NCBI GenBank assembly: GCA_964392985.1
Contig: CAYMSF010000005.1
Coordinates: 1 to 64,000 of the forward strand
Direction: 5' to 3'
Length of the DNA stretch: 64,000 nucleotides
DNA from: CAYMSF01 sp964392985
Lineage (GTDB): Bacteria > Verrucomicrobiota > Lentisphaeria > Victivallales > Victivallaceae
Within the stretch, counting starts at the first letter, position 1. Each line of letters begins with the position of its first letter. A model generated the notes under the pieces. It worked only from the letters and a program-made list of their open reading frames with translations. It did not search any database and had not been told where the DNA came from. The translations under genes were made by a program, and so were the position numbers. Below are positions 25,660 to 34,524 of the stretch, one piece after another.

Positions 25660-26703
25660 ATGAGTGGAAAAATTGGCAAGAAGCTTTCTTTTTTAGACCG
25701 TTACCTGACTTTTTGGATTTTTGCGGCCATGGGATTTGGAGTCGGGTTGGGGTATTTTATCACCGGTATCGAAGATTTTGTAAATATATTTTCCGTTGGA
25801 ACCACCAATATCCCGATTGCCATTGGGTTGATTCTGATGATGTATCCGCCTTTTGCCAAAGTCAGATATGAGGAACTTGGCGATGTATTCAGCAATAAGA
25901 AAGTGCTGGGAATTTCCCTGTTACAAAACTGGGTAATCGGTCCGGTATTGATGTTTGTGATTGCAATTGTATTTTTGCGCGGATATCCGGAATATATGGT
26001 GGGACTGATTATGATTGGCTTGGCCCGCTGCATCGCCATGGTTATTGTCTGGAACGACTTGGCGGAAGGCGATACTGAATACGCCGCCGGACTTGTTGCA
26101 TTCAACAGTATATTTCAAGTGTTGTTTTTTAGTGTTTATGCCTGGATTTTTATTACTGTTCTGCCACCGCTGTTCGGATTTAAGGGGGCAGTGGTTGATA
26201 TCAGCATCGGTCAGATTGCATGGACAGTTTTTATCTATCTTGGCATACCGTTTATTGCCGGCGCTTTAACGCGGTTTATCGGGGTTAAACTGGTCGGACG
26301 CGAAAAGTATCACTCCTCGTTCGTTCCAAAGATAAGTCCAATCACACTTATTGCTTTGCTTTTTACGATTGTCGTTATGTTCAGTCTCAAAGGCAAGTTG
26401 ATTGTACAAATTCCGATGGATGTAGTCCGCATTGCCATTCCTCTGCTGGTATATTTTGTCATCATGTTTCTGGTTTCATTCTGGATGGGCAGAAAGGCAA
26501 ACGCTGGTTACAGCAAGACAACAACTCTTGCGTTTACCGCAGCCAGTAACAACTTTGAACTGGCAATCGCAGTTGCGGTGGCAGTTTTCGGCCTTAATTC
26601 CGGCGCCGCTTTTGCCGCGGTAATTGGCCCGCTGGTTGAAGTACCTGTAATGATTGGACTGGTTAATGTGGCTTTTTACTTCCGGACAAAATTCTTTCAG
26701 TGA
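25660..26703 (+). CDS. acr3: ACR3-family arsenite efflux carrier
   Basis: A 347-aa membrane protein with about ten helices. Typical ACR3 features: LDRYLTFWIFAAMGFGVGLG at the start, the essential cysteine (Cys124) in GLARCIAMVIVWNDLA, AFNSIFQVLFF, and the late AASNNFELAIAVA segment. It exports As(OH)3/arsenite made by ArsC, driven by the membrane potential. The ATG at 25660 has GGAGAAAATG upstream. It ends the ars island; the next gene has its own spacing and an unrelated product. Confidence 0.95.
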   Translation: MSGKIGKKLSFLDRYLTFWIFAAMGFGVGLGYFITGIEDFVNIFSVGTTNIPIAIGLILMMYPPFAKVRYEELGDVFSNKKVLGISLLQNWVIGPVLMFVIAIVFLRGYPEYMVGLIMIGLARCIAMVIVWNDLAEGDTEYAAGLVAFNSIFQVLFFSVYAWIFITVLPPLFGFKGAVVDISIGQIAWTVFIYLGIPFIAGALTRFIGVKLVGREKYHSSFVPKISPITLIALLFTIVVMFSLKGKLIVQIPMDVVRIAIPLLVYFVIMFLVSFWMGRKANAGYSKTTTLAFTAASNNFELAIAVAVAVFGLNSGAAFAAVIGPLVEVPVMIGLVNVAFYFRTKFFQ

Positions 26704-26838
26704 TATTCTGTCTGCCTGTCCTTGACAAGCCGTGTCTCAAATTATATCTTAATCGTATGTATTTGTAAATTTTACAGCGATATGTTGATTTATCGTGTAA
26801 TGTTTCCACTGATGATGATAAATAACGGAGCAGGAATT

Positions 26839-28026
26839 ATGAAAAAAAATCTATTGATGTCAGGATTACTGGTGCTTGGAATGTTGAATGTGGTTGCCGT
26901 TGACTGGCCGGTTTGGCGGGGACCTAACGGTAACAGTGTTACCACCGAAACAATAAACGTCGCTAACCTTAGTGCCACGCCGGTTTGGACAGCGAAGGTT
27001 GGCAGTGGTTATTCCGCAGTATCGGTTTTTCAGGGAAAAGTTCTGACAGCAGGTAATTCAGGTGGCAATGACATTATCTATTGCATGGATGCTAATACCG
27101 GAAAAATTGTCTGGCAATATTCCTATCCGTGCCGTGTGGATAAGGGTTATCCAGGACCGCGTGCGACACCAGTTACTGACGGTAAAAATGTTTATATGTT
27201 GAGTATTGACGGCGATCTGGTTTGTGTCAATTTTGCTGACGGAAAACTGGTGTGGGAACATAAAAAAATGGCATCAGGAGACGTTCAAAATCTGAAATGG
27301 GGTTTAGCTTCATCGGTGCTGTTGCATAATAATGTTGTTTATATCAATCTGGGCAGTCGCGGCATGACTTTTGATGCTGCTACCGGGAAACCGCTCTGGA
27401 AGACCAATGGCACATGCAATTATTCAACACCGGTAATTTTCAAGTTTGGTGATCGCGAGTTGCTGGCAATTTTTGGTGAAAAGAATTTATTTATTCTTGA
27501 ACCGGCAACCGGCAACACTGTGGCATCTTATGAATGGTTGACTAAATGGAACGTTAACGCGGCTGAACCAATTATTACAGATGGCGGGAAGAAAATATTG
27601 ATTTCCTCAGGATATGGTCATGGTGCTGCCCTGTTGGATTTTGATGGAACTTCGTTGAAGAAAGTATGGGAAAATACTAATATGTGTTGTCATTTTTCCT
27701 CTCCGCTGTTGATTGATGGTATTATTTATGGTGTCAGCGGCAATCCCGGCGGCGGTATCCTTTGTGCCGTCGATTTTAATAGTGGCAAATTGATTACCAA
27801 AACAAAACTTAAATTTGGTTCTTTAATTCAGACCGGAGAGCAGATATTGTATATTGAAGAGAATGGAACTCTCAATGTGATTAATCCTGCAGCCGGTAAA
27901 TGTGAAGTGGTCAAGTCTATTAAAGTGTTGAATAACGGTAAGTGCTGGACTATGCCAGTTCTCGCTGATGGTAAAATTTTCTGCCGTAATAACATTGGCG
28001 ATGTCGTTTGTCTGAGTGCTAAATAA
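26839..28026 (+). CDS. Secreted PQQ-type beta-propeller protein
   Basis: A 395-aa protein when started at 26839, where GGAGCAGGA precedes an ATG and a signal peptide follows (MKKNLLMSGLLVLGMLNVVA, cut before VDWP). The start at 26722 would bury that signal. The body is a run of PQQ/PQQ-like blades: WPVWRGPNGNSV, YCMDANTGKIVWQY, VCVNFADGKLVWEH, MTFDAATGKPLWK and similar, each with the A-x-D-x-x-T-G-K-x-x-W pattern. No quinone-binding catalytic residues are evident, so it may be a structural or ligand-binding propeller. Role unknown; PVC bacteria carry many such proteins. Confidence 0.85.
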   Translation: MKKNLLMSGLLVLGMLNVVAVDWPVWRGPNGNSVTTETINVANLSATPVWTAKVGSGYSAVSVFQGKVLTAGNSGGNDIIYCMDANTGKIVWQYSYPCRVDKGYPGPRATPVTDGKNVYMLSIDGDLVCVNFADGKLVWEHKKMASGDVQNLKWGLASSVLLHNNVVYINLGSRGMTFDAATGKPLWKTNGTCNYSTPVIFKFGDRELLAIFGEKNLFILEPATGNTVASYEWLTKWNVNAAEPIITDGGKKILISSGYGHGAALLDFDGTSLKKVWENTNMCCHFSSPLLIDGIIYGVSGNPGGGILCAVDFNSGKLITKTKLKFGSLIQTGEQILYIEENGTLNVINPAAGKCEVVKSIKVLNNGKCWTMPVLADGKIFCRNNIGDVVCLSAK

Positions 28027-28046
28027 TTAGAGCCTTTTCAGTTTGA

Positions 28047-28072
28047 ACCGGGCGCAAGTTTATGCTCCCGGT
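28047..28072 (+). terminator. Probable terminator after the beta-propeller gene
   Basis: ACCGGGCGCA (28047-28056) and TGCTCCCGGT (28063-28072) pair over 9 of 10 positions with a 6-base loop, followed by a T-rich stretch (ATTTATTTCCCC). It separates the propeller gene from the terpenoid cluster and implies a separate promoter for the latter. Confidence 0.55.
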
Positions 28073-28136
28073 CGATTTATTTCCCCTTGTTTTGATCTTT
28101 TAAAACGGCGGCAAAGCCAAACCAAATCCGAGGCGG

Positions 28137-28835
28137 ATGATGCAAAAATGGCGAAAAATAATTATTTGTGCCTGTGCAGAAAGGCGGTTGCTTCCAGCTG
28201 AAAATCTAGGTCGGATAAAAGCTGCAGCAGATGCCGCCGGTATTCCCGTAGAGGTTAAAGCGGATTGTTGTTATCTTGCCGCAAAAAGTCCTGAAGAATT
28301 GCGGGAGATTACCGCGGTTGACTCTGCCGTATTGGTTGCTGCATGTCTGCCGCGCGCGGTTCAGTCGCTGTTTGCCGCAGCCGGAGCCGCATTGCCGGAA
28401 AATATTCTTGATTTGCGTAGTGCTCCGGTTACGGATGAACAGTTATCTGCGGCAGGTCTGCCTTTCCCGACAGATTTTGCAGAGTTTAAGTTTCCGTCAG
28501 TTCCGGCAGATTGGCCGGCATGGTTTCCTGCCATTGACCGTAAACGTTGTGCCAATTGCCGTAAATGTGCCGATTTTTGTCTTTTCGGTGTTTATGTCAT
28601 TGATGATCTCCAGCAGGTGATTGTAAAAAATCCGGCAAATTGCAAAAATAACTGTCCGGCATGCGCCAGAATATGTCCGTTCCAGGCGATTGTTTTCCCG
28701 AAATCAGATATTGTCCCAATCAATGGCGCAAAAGTTGAAGCTGAACATGTAGCTAAGTTGAAATCCGAATTAGGTGACCTCCGTAAACTCTTTGAAGCAC
28801 GCAAACAGCAGAAAAGAAAACTGTTCCGGGACTAA
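28137..28835 (+). CDS. HdrA-N-like 2[4Fe-4S] iron-sulfur protein
   Basis: A 232-aa soluble protein in two parts. Residues 1-90 resemble the N-terminal domain of heterodisulfide reductase HdrA: IIICACAERR at the start and AVLVAACLPRAVQSLF, equivalent to the HdrA VVAACSPR.h...F motif. Residues 128-170 form a double ferredoxin domain with Cys128, 131, 134, 138 and Cys159, 163, 166, 170. It lacks the FAD-binding middle of HdrA. Two ATGs (28137, 28140) are equivalent. Being 17 bases before the radical-SAM gene, it is a good candidate for the electron donor to that enzyme or to another reductive step in the cluster. Confidence 0.78.
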   Translation: MMQKWRKIIICACAERRLLPAENLGRIKAAADAAGIPVEVKADCCYLAAKSPEELREITAVDSAVLVAACLPRAVQSLFAAAGAALPENILDLRSAPVTDEQLSAAGLPFPTDFAEFKFPSVPADWPAWFPAIDRKRCANCRKCADFCLFGVYVIDDLQQVIVKNPANCKNNCPACARICPFQAIVFPKSDIVPINGAKVEAEHVAKLKSELGDLRKLFEARKQQKRKLFRD

Positions 28836-28852
28836 ACCCAGGGAATAAAAAC

Positions 28853-30046
28853 GTGATTGAGAAAATTGCATATCGGATGCTGAAAGAAACCCCGGTAAGG
28901 ATATGGTGGAAGTTACTCTATAACTTTTGCTGGAAGGGGCGCCAGGCGGTAAATCAATTTGAGCGCCGTCTGCGTCGTGGACAATTTTTTCCCGCATTTA
29001 TCATGCTGTCTTTGACCGACCGTTGCAATCTTTCCTGTCAGGGTTGCTGGGTTACTCAGACATCAACACCGAGAGAATTGAGCGTCGAACAGGTGAATAA
29101 TGTGATTGCTGCAGCAAATGCAAATGGTTCATATTTCTTCGGTTTGCTGGGCGGTGAACCGTTACTCTATCCACGTTTGTTTGAACTTATCGCGGCACAT
29201 CCTGATTGTTACTTCCAACTTTTTACCAATGGAACATTGCTTGATGATGAAACAGCCGGAAAATTGCGGCAGTTGGGTAATGTAACCCCGCTGATAAGTT
29301 TGGAAGGTTATGAGCAAGTCAGTGACGTCCGTCGCGGCGGTGATAACGTCTATGACCGGGCGGTGAACGGTATTGCCGCCTGCTCCAGAGCCGGTTTGGT
29401 TATTGGCGTGGCTGCTAGCATTTGCCAGTCTAACTTTTCAGAATTGGTCAGACGTGAATTCGCGGAAAAACTCATTGAACGCGGGGTGCATTATCTCTGG
29501 TATTACATCTATCGCCCCTCCGGAGCGAATCCTTGTCCGGAACTGGCGCTTACGGCCGAACAAATTGTCGAATTGCGGCGGTTTATTGTTGAACTGCGCG
29601 GTGAAGTTCCATTGGTGATTGTTGATGCCTATTGGGATGGAAAAGGTAATGCACTTTGTCCGGGAGCCGTCGGTTTAAGTATTCATATCAGTCCGGGCGG
29701 TGATATCGAATTCTGTCCGCCGATTCAGTTTGCCGTTGCCGGTATCGGTGATGGAACTCAACTCGAAGATAAGATTAACCAAGCTGGATTTATGGCGGAT
29801 TTTCGCGCCTTTGCCGCAGAAAGCACACGTGGTTGCGTGTTGATGGAAAAACCTCAGGCACTGCAGCAATTTCTGGAACAGCATCAAGCTTATGATTGCA
29901 GTGGACGCAACTGCGGGATGAATGAAATCGCCGTTAGAAAACCGATGATTTGTCATCATCTGCTTGGTCAGGAGATTCCTGAGAAAAACTGGCTTTACCG
30001 CTTTGCCAAGAAATACTGGTTTTTCGGGTTTGGCACTTATGGTTGA
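28853..30046 (+). CDS. Radical SAM enzyme with SPASM-like C-terminus
   Basis: A 397-aa enzyme starting with GTG at 28853 (CAGGGAA upstream). Cys58, Cys62 and Cys65 (CNLSCQGC) bind the SAM-cleaving [4Fe-4S] cluster; GGEPLLYP is the SAM-binding GGE motif. The C-terminal part has more cysteines: one in LCPGAVGLSIHISPGGDIEF, then CPPIQFA, and a late CSGRNC, in a SPASM/twitch-like order for an auxiliary cluster. In hopanoid clusters HpnH is a radical SAM enzyme that acts on the cyclised terpene; this protein is only distantly similar in layout. The substrate is unknown; context points to a prenyl or cyclic terpene product. Confidence 0.85.
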   Translation: MIEKIAYRMLKETPVRIWWKLLYNFCWKGRQAVNQFERRLRRGQFFPAFIMLSLTDRCNLSCQGCWVTQTSTPRELSVEQVNNVIAAANANGSYFFGLLGGEPLLYPRLFELIAAHPDCYFQLFTNGTLLDDETAGKLRQLGNVTPLISLEGYEQVSDVRRGGDNVYDRAVNGIAACSRAGLVIGVAASICQSNFSELVRREFAEKLIERGVHYLWYYIYRPSGANPCPELALTAEQIVELRRFIVELRGEVPLVIVDAYWDGKGNALCPGAVGLSIHISPGGDIEFCPPIQFAVAGIGDGTQLEDKINQAGFMADFRAFAAESTRGCVLMEKPQALQQFLEQHQAYDCSGRNCGMNEIAVRKPMICHHLLGQEIPEKNWLYRFAKKYWFFGFGTYG

Positions 30047-30065
30047 AAATAAAGGTGCGGAAAAT

Positions 30066-31709
30066 ATGACACCAAAAGACATAAAAAATTGTGACTATGA
30101 CCGGTTTATTCCTCCGACATTGACGGAGCGTGAACGCCTTGCCGGAATTGCCGCCAGATTTATTGCAGAGGCAAAATTGCAGCCGCCGTTATCGCTGGAA
30201 GAACTTGAGGAGTTTGCGGCGGCGCTGATTGAGACCAATAAAATTGACCCTGTTTTCAGCAAGTGGATGATGGTCATGATTAACAATGAGGTTTGGCGTG
30301 AAACCATCGCCGCCACCCCGCGGGAACGCCGCATGTTGATGCTCCCTCAATGTTTGCGACATTTTAAATCCTGTCCGGCTCCGGCAGATGAACTTGGGTT
30401 AATCTGTCAGAATTGCGGTGCGTGTGATATCGGCAGATTGGAACAGGAGGCTGATGAACTCGGGATGATGACATTGATTGCGGAAGGTTCTTCGCTTGTC
30501 GCCGGACTGCTGGATTCGGGACAGTTTGATGCAGTTATCGGCGTTAGTTGTCTGGAGGCACTTGAAAAGGCTTTTCCATACATGGTAGCACATGCGGTTC
30601 CAGGCATCGCGATACCGCTGACCAGATCAGGTTGCCAGGATACGGCTGCAGACATCGAAGTTGTCAGACAGGCGATGCGGATGAATGTACGTCCGGATAT
30701 TCATCCGGTTAATCTGGAGCAACTTTCAAATCAGGTGAAGGAATGGTTCAGTCCAGGACAATTGGAAGAATTAATGGGACCACCGCTCGGAGCGGCGGAA
30801 ATCGTGGCGCGCGAATGGATGGCGGGGGACGGGAAACGTTGGCGTCCATTTATTGCCGCAGCGGTTTATTCCGTGCTTACTGATAATCAGCCGCACTCTA
30901 CCGGTTTGCGGCAGGCGGCAATTGCGGTTGAATCATTTCACAAGGCTTCGCTGATTCATGATGATATTGAAGATGATGATGATTTCCGCTATGGGCGCGC
31001 TGCCTTGCATAGAAGTTATAATCTGCCGATAGCATTGAACGCCGGAGACGCACTGCTGGGCGAAGGTTACCGTTTGTTGTCAATCTGTGAGGTGCCGGAT
31101 CATGTTCGCGCCGAAATGATTAAAGTTGCCGCCAATGCTCATCGTAATCTATGCCGCGGGCAGGGCGATGAACTGGAATGGCGGCGTAATCCTGTGCCAT
31201 TGCGTCTGGCTCAAGTTATTGAAATATTCAGAGGCAAAACATCACCGGCATTTGAGGTTTCCCTGGCTCTTGGAGCTCTTTGCGCCGGCGCCCCTGCCGA
31301 GCTTTGCGGTCATCTGAAATTATTCAGTAATATGCTGGGCATAGCATATCAAATCAAAGATGATCTGGATGATTTTCAGCTTGAAAATGATAAAGGCTGG
31401 TACGGTGTGCCGCAATTATCGGTTATTCTTGCCGCAGCCGGAGAAATTGCTCCGGATCGTGAAAGACTGTTTAAACATTTGCTGCAGTGCAAGACTGCCG
31501 TTGAAGCGAAGGCGGCATTTGCCGCCGAAGTTGAACTCGAAAAGGTGATTGCCAAGGTGCGGCAGTTACTTGAACATTATCACAATGAAGCAGTGCGGGC
31601 ATTGCGACCGGTAAACCATTCCGGGTTGAAACGGTTGTTATTCCGCATTGCCGGAAAGTTACTCCATGACTCAAAGAAGAATAAAGACACACTCACAGGA
31701 AACTTATAA
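30066..31709 (+). CDS. DUF116 - polyprenyl synthase fusion
   Basis: A 547-aa protein from ATG 30066 (preferred over 30039, which has no ribosome site). Residues ~1-195 are DUF116-like, with a cysteine set in LMLPQCLRHFKSC, ICQNCGACDIG and GVSCLEALEKA that probably binds a metal or Fe-S cluster. Residues ~215-540 are a trans-isoprenyl diphosphate synthase: first Asp-rich motif DDIED (299-303) and second DDLDD (432-436) are intact, so it should build FPP, GGPP or longer chains. The joining of the two domains is unusual. It overlaps the next gene by 44 bp. Confidence 0.85.
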   Translation: MTPKDIKNCDYDRFIPPTLTERERLAGIAARFIAEAKLQPPLSLEELEEFAAALIETNKIDPVFSKWMMVMINNEVWRETIAATPRERRMLMLPQCLRHFKSCPAPADELGLICQNCGACDIGRLEQEADELGMMTLIAEGSSLVAGLLDSGQFDAVIGVSCLEALEKAFPYMVAHAVPGIAIPLTRSGCQDTAADIEVVRQAMRMNVRPDIHPVNLEQLSNQVKEWFSPGQLEELMGPPLGAAEIVAREWMAGDGKRWRPFIAAAVYSVLTDNQPHSTGLRQAAIAVESFHKASLIHDDIEDDDDFRYGRAALHRSYNLPIALNAGDALLGEGYRLLSICEVPDHVRAEMIKVAANAHRNLCRGQGDELEWRRNPVPLRLAQVIEIFRGKTSPAFEVSLALGALCAGAPAELCGHLKLFSNMLGIAYQIKDDLDDFQLENDKGWYGVPQLSVILAAAGEIAPDRERLFKHLLQCKTAVEAKAAFAAEVELEKVIAKVRQLLEHYHNEAVRALRPVNHSGLKRLLFRIAGKLLHDSKKNKDTLTGNL

Positions 31710-32589
31710 AACTATTGCTAATGCCGTTAAAAGGCTGGATAACAACGCGATTTCTTCAATCAGTGCGTTTATCAAAACGCAATATTGTCCGGATGGCGGG
31801 TTTGCCGGACGTGACGGAAGCAGTGATATATATTACACTATGTTTGGACTTTCCTGCGCCGCCGCGCTTAATCTCCGCATGCCGAACGGGCAGATAGAAT
31901 GTTACCTGCGCAATATTGAACCGGAAAAGCTGGATTTGCCGCATTTGCTTTGTCTGGTTAAATGTCATACTGCGCTATTCCGGTTGCAGCATCCGGCGTT
32001 AACTCGCGTTGCGGGACATTCAAGCAATATGCGCAAATTTTTCTTTCGCGGCGCCTTGCTCGATGCCGCGAAAAATATGCTGGAACATGATTCATCAAAT
32101 ATGCTGATGGGTGCTTACGGGTGGTTTTTACGGATGAATCTAGCTCAGGATTGCGGTCTGGAGATGCCTGGATGGAGCGCGGTGGCGGATTTACTCGAAT
32201 TATTTCGTAAACCGGATGGGGGATTCTCGAACTTTCCCGAAACCGTTACCGCCTCGACTAATGCAACGGTGGCCGCAGTCTTGCTTAAACGTCAACTAAC
32301 CGGTGAGATTGATGAGCGCGCGTTGCGATGGATTGCCGGGCAGGTCTCGACTGACGGTGGTTTCAAAGCGTTTCCAGCAGCGGCAGTATCTGATTTGCTT
32401 TCAACTGCAACATCTCTGTTCGCCTTGAATTTTTGCGGCATGTTGGACAAAAATTACAGAAATACCGCAAAAAATTATATCTTTTCTACCTGGCTTGAGT
32501 CCGGCGGATTTGCCGGGATACCTGACGAAGGCACCGCGGATTGTGAATATACCTTTTATGGTTTACTGGCGGCAGGGGCTCTGACATGA
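31666..32589 (+). CDS. Prenyltransferase/squalene-cyclase repeat protein (single toroid)
   Basis: A 307-aa protein started at ATG 31666 (GGAAAG eight bases before), inside the end of the synthase gene. It has about four to five repeats of the alpha/alpha-toroid type, each around a DGGF or SGGF turn: CPDGGFAG, KPDGGFSNF, STDGGFKAF and ESGGFAG. This is the length of one barrel, like a protein prenyltransferase beta subunit or one half of a squalene cyclase. No DxDD acid motif is seen, so it is probably not itself a protonating class II cyclase. It could be a partner barrel of the 595-aa cyclase, which it overlaps by 4 bp. Confidence 0.8.
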   Translation: MTQRRIKTHSQETYKTIANAVKRLDNNAISSISAFIKTQYCPDGGFAGRDGSSDIYYTMFGLSCAAALNLRMPNGQIECYLRNIEPEKLDLPHLLCLVKCHTALFRLQHPALTRVAGHSSNMRKFFFRGALLDAAKNMLEHDSSNMLMGAYGWFLRMNLAQDCGLEMPGWSAVADLLELFRKPDGGFSNFPETVTASTNATVAAVLLKRQLTGEIDERALRWIAGQVSTDGGFKAFPAAAVSDLLSTATSLFALNFCGMLDKNYRNTAKNYIFSTWLESGGFAGIPDEGTADCEYTFYGLLAAGALT

Positions 32590-34373
32590 TTGAATCTGAG
32601 AGAGTTAAATACGCTGCCGGACTTGGCGTTAAAGCTCTGCTTGAACGACGCAATCCGGATGGATTGTGGCACGGTCAGCTTTCTTCCAGCGCGGTTTCGA
32701 CGGCAGTGGCGGCAATTGCAATTCATTATGCCGCACGTGCCGGTAATCCTGTTGCACTGGCCAATAAAAATTTGATTGATAGCGCCGTGATATGGATGAA
32801 GGAACATCAGAACGCTGACGGTGGCTGGGGTGACACTGTTTCCAGTCCGACCAATTTAAGCGCCACTTTACTTTCCAGAGCCGCTATCCTGTGCAATTCA
32901 ACGGCTTCATGCCCGGAGTTAGATAAAGTTTCACGTTGTGTTACATCTCTTGTCGGTGAGGACAGTCCAGCGGGAATTTACCAGGGAGTAATTGAATTTT
33001 ACGGCCGTGATTTGACGTTTTCCTCGCCGATTCTGTTGATGTGCGCATTGTCAGGTCAGCTTGGCAATGATGATAAAATCTGGAGTTATGTGCCGCAGTT
33101 GCCATTTGAATTGGCGATTATCCCGCAACGCCTGTTTAAGTTATTGAATCTGCCAGTTGTGAGCTATGCGATTCCTGCTTTGATTGCCGTTGGTCTCGCA
33201 CGGCGGATGATGACAATAACTAAATACAGTATATTCAATGTGTTTTACCGCTTTATCACTCCTGTACTGCTCCGCAAATTATTGCGAATGCAACCTGTTC
33301 ATGGTGGATTTCTTGAGGCGGCGCCACTGACTGGATTTGTTGCTGCATGTTTGTCTGTCGCCGGATTCGGTCAGCTTGAAACAGCGAACCGGGCAGTGCG
33401 TTTTTTATCAAATACAGTTAGAACTGACGGCTCGTGGCCGATTGATACCAACTTGTCGCTATGGCTGACTGCTATTGCCACCCGGTCATTGCGAAATACC
33501 GGCGCACTTTCCGGTGAAGAAAAAGAGCGACTGGCACATTTATTCCGCCAATATCAATTTCAGACAACGCACCCGTTTACACTGTCAACACCTGGCGGAT
33601 GGGCGTGGACAACTCTTCCCGGTGGTGTTCCTGACGCTGATGATACTGCCGGTATATTGAATGCACTGGCGGTATTGCAGCCGGGATTTTGTGATAACAG
33701 TGTGATTCACGGGCTTGAATGGTTATTGCAAATACAGAATCGGGATGGCGGCATTCCAACCTTCTGCCGTGGCTGGGGGCTGTTGCCGTTTGACCGCAGT
33801 TGCCCCGATATCAGCGCTCACGCGTTGCTTGCTTTTCATAACTGGCAGCCTCACGTTGAACCGGAAATCCGGCAGCGGTTGAATACCGCCTGCAGTAAAA
33901 TTTTACGCTATCTGGAACGTTCGCAATTGCCGGATGGCTCATGGCTGCCATTATGGTTTGGCGACCAGAATCATCCTGAACGCCTTAATCCGGTATATGG
34001 AACCGGCGTGGTGATTGATGCTTTGTCTAATATTAAATATCAAGGAGTCGCATTAGATCGCGGTGTAAGTTTTTTGCTTTCGGCGCAAAATCCGGATGGT
34101 GGCTGGGGTGGCAGCAACGGTTTGCCGTCCAATGTTGAATGTACCGGTATCGCCGCTACCGCACTCTGTGCAATTCCAACCGCAACAGCTGCAGTTGGTT
34201 CAGCCTGTAACTATTTATGCGATGCAATCATTAATTCTCCGGGAAATATTCCGGCGTCTAGTCCAATTGGATTATACTTTGCCGCACTATGGTACGATGA
34301 AGAGCTCTATCCGTTGCTGTTTGCTGTGACTTGCTTGAATAAGTATCAGGTGGTCAATGGTGATAGAGTATAA
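32586..34373 (+). CDS. Class II terpene cyclase (squalene-hopene cyclase-like)
   Basis: A 595-aa protein, shorter than typical squalene-hopene cyclases (~630-720). The catalytic acid motif is present as Asp350-Ala-Asp352-Asp353-Thr in PDADDTAGIL, as in the D-x-D-D-T-A of SHC. QW-type repeats are spread over both halves: HQNADGGWGD, QNRDGGIPTF, QLPDGSWLPLWFG and QNPDGGWGGS. It should start a protonation-driven polyene cyclisation. Squalene, a polyprenyl diphosphate or another linear prenyl chain could be the substrate; no squalene synthase gene (hpnCDE/sqs) is in the window. It ends the five-gene cluster and overlaps the toroid gene by 4 bp. Confidence 0.87.
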   Translation: MIESERVKYAAGLGVKALLERRNPDGLWHGQLSSSAVSTAVAAIAIHYAARAGNPVALANKNLIDSAVIWMKEHQNADGGWGDTVSSPTNLSATLLSRAAILCNSTASCPELDKVSRCVTSLVGEDSPAGIYQGVIEFYGRDLTFSSPILLMCALSGQLGNDDKIWSYVPQLPFELAIIPQRLFKLLNLPVVSYAIPALIAVGLARRMMTITKYSIFNVFYRFITPVLLRKLLRMQPVHGGFLEAAPLTGFVAACLSVAGFGQLETANRAVRFLSNTVRTDGSWPIDTNLSLWLTAIATRSLRNTGALSGEEKERLAHLFRQYQFQTTHPFTLSTPGGWAWTTLPGGVPDADDTAGILNALAVLQPGFCDNSVIHGLEWLLQIQNRDGGIPTFCRGWGLLPFDRSCPDISAHALLAFHNWQPHVEPEIRQRLNTACSKILRYLERSQLPDGSWLPLWFGDQNHPERLNPVYGTGVVIDALSNIKYQGVALDRGVSFLLSAQNPDGGWGGSNGLPSNVECTGIAATALCAIPTATAAVGSACNYLCDAIINSPGNIPASSPIGLYFAALWYDEELYPLLFAVTCLNKYQVVNGDRV

Positions 34374-34524
34374 AACATATCGCAGTACCTTGCAATATTT
34401 TTGTTGCCAAAGTTTTTTCGTTTTTTTGTATTTAAATATTTGATTTTAGCGGTTTTCGGGATAGATTATTTGTTCCTGATGCAACATACTATAAAATTTT
34501 ATTAATAATAACCAGGAGTTTGCA

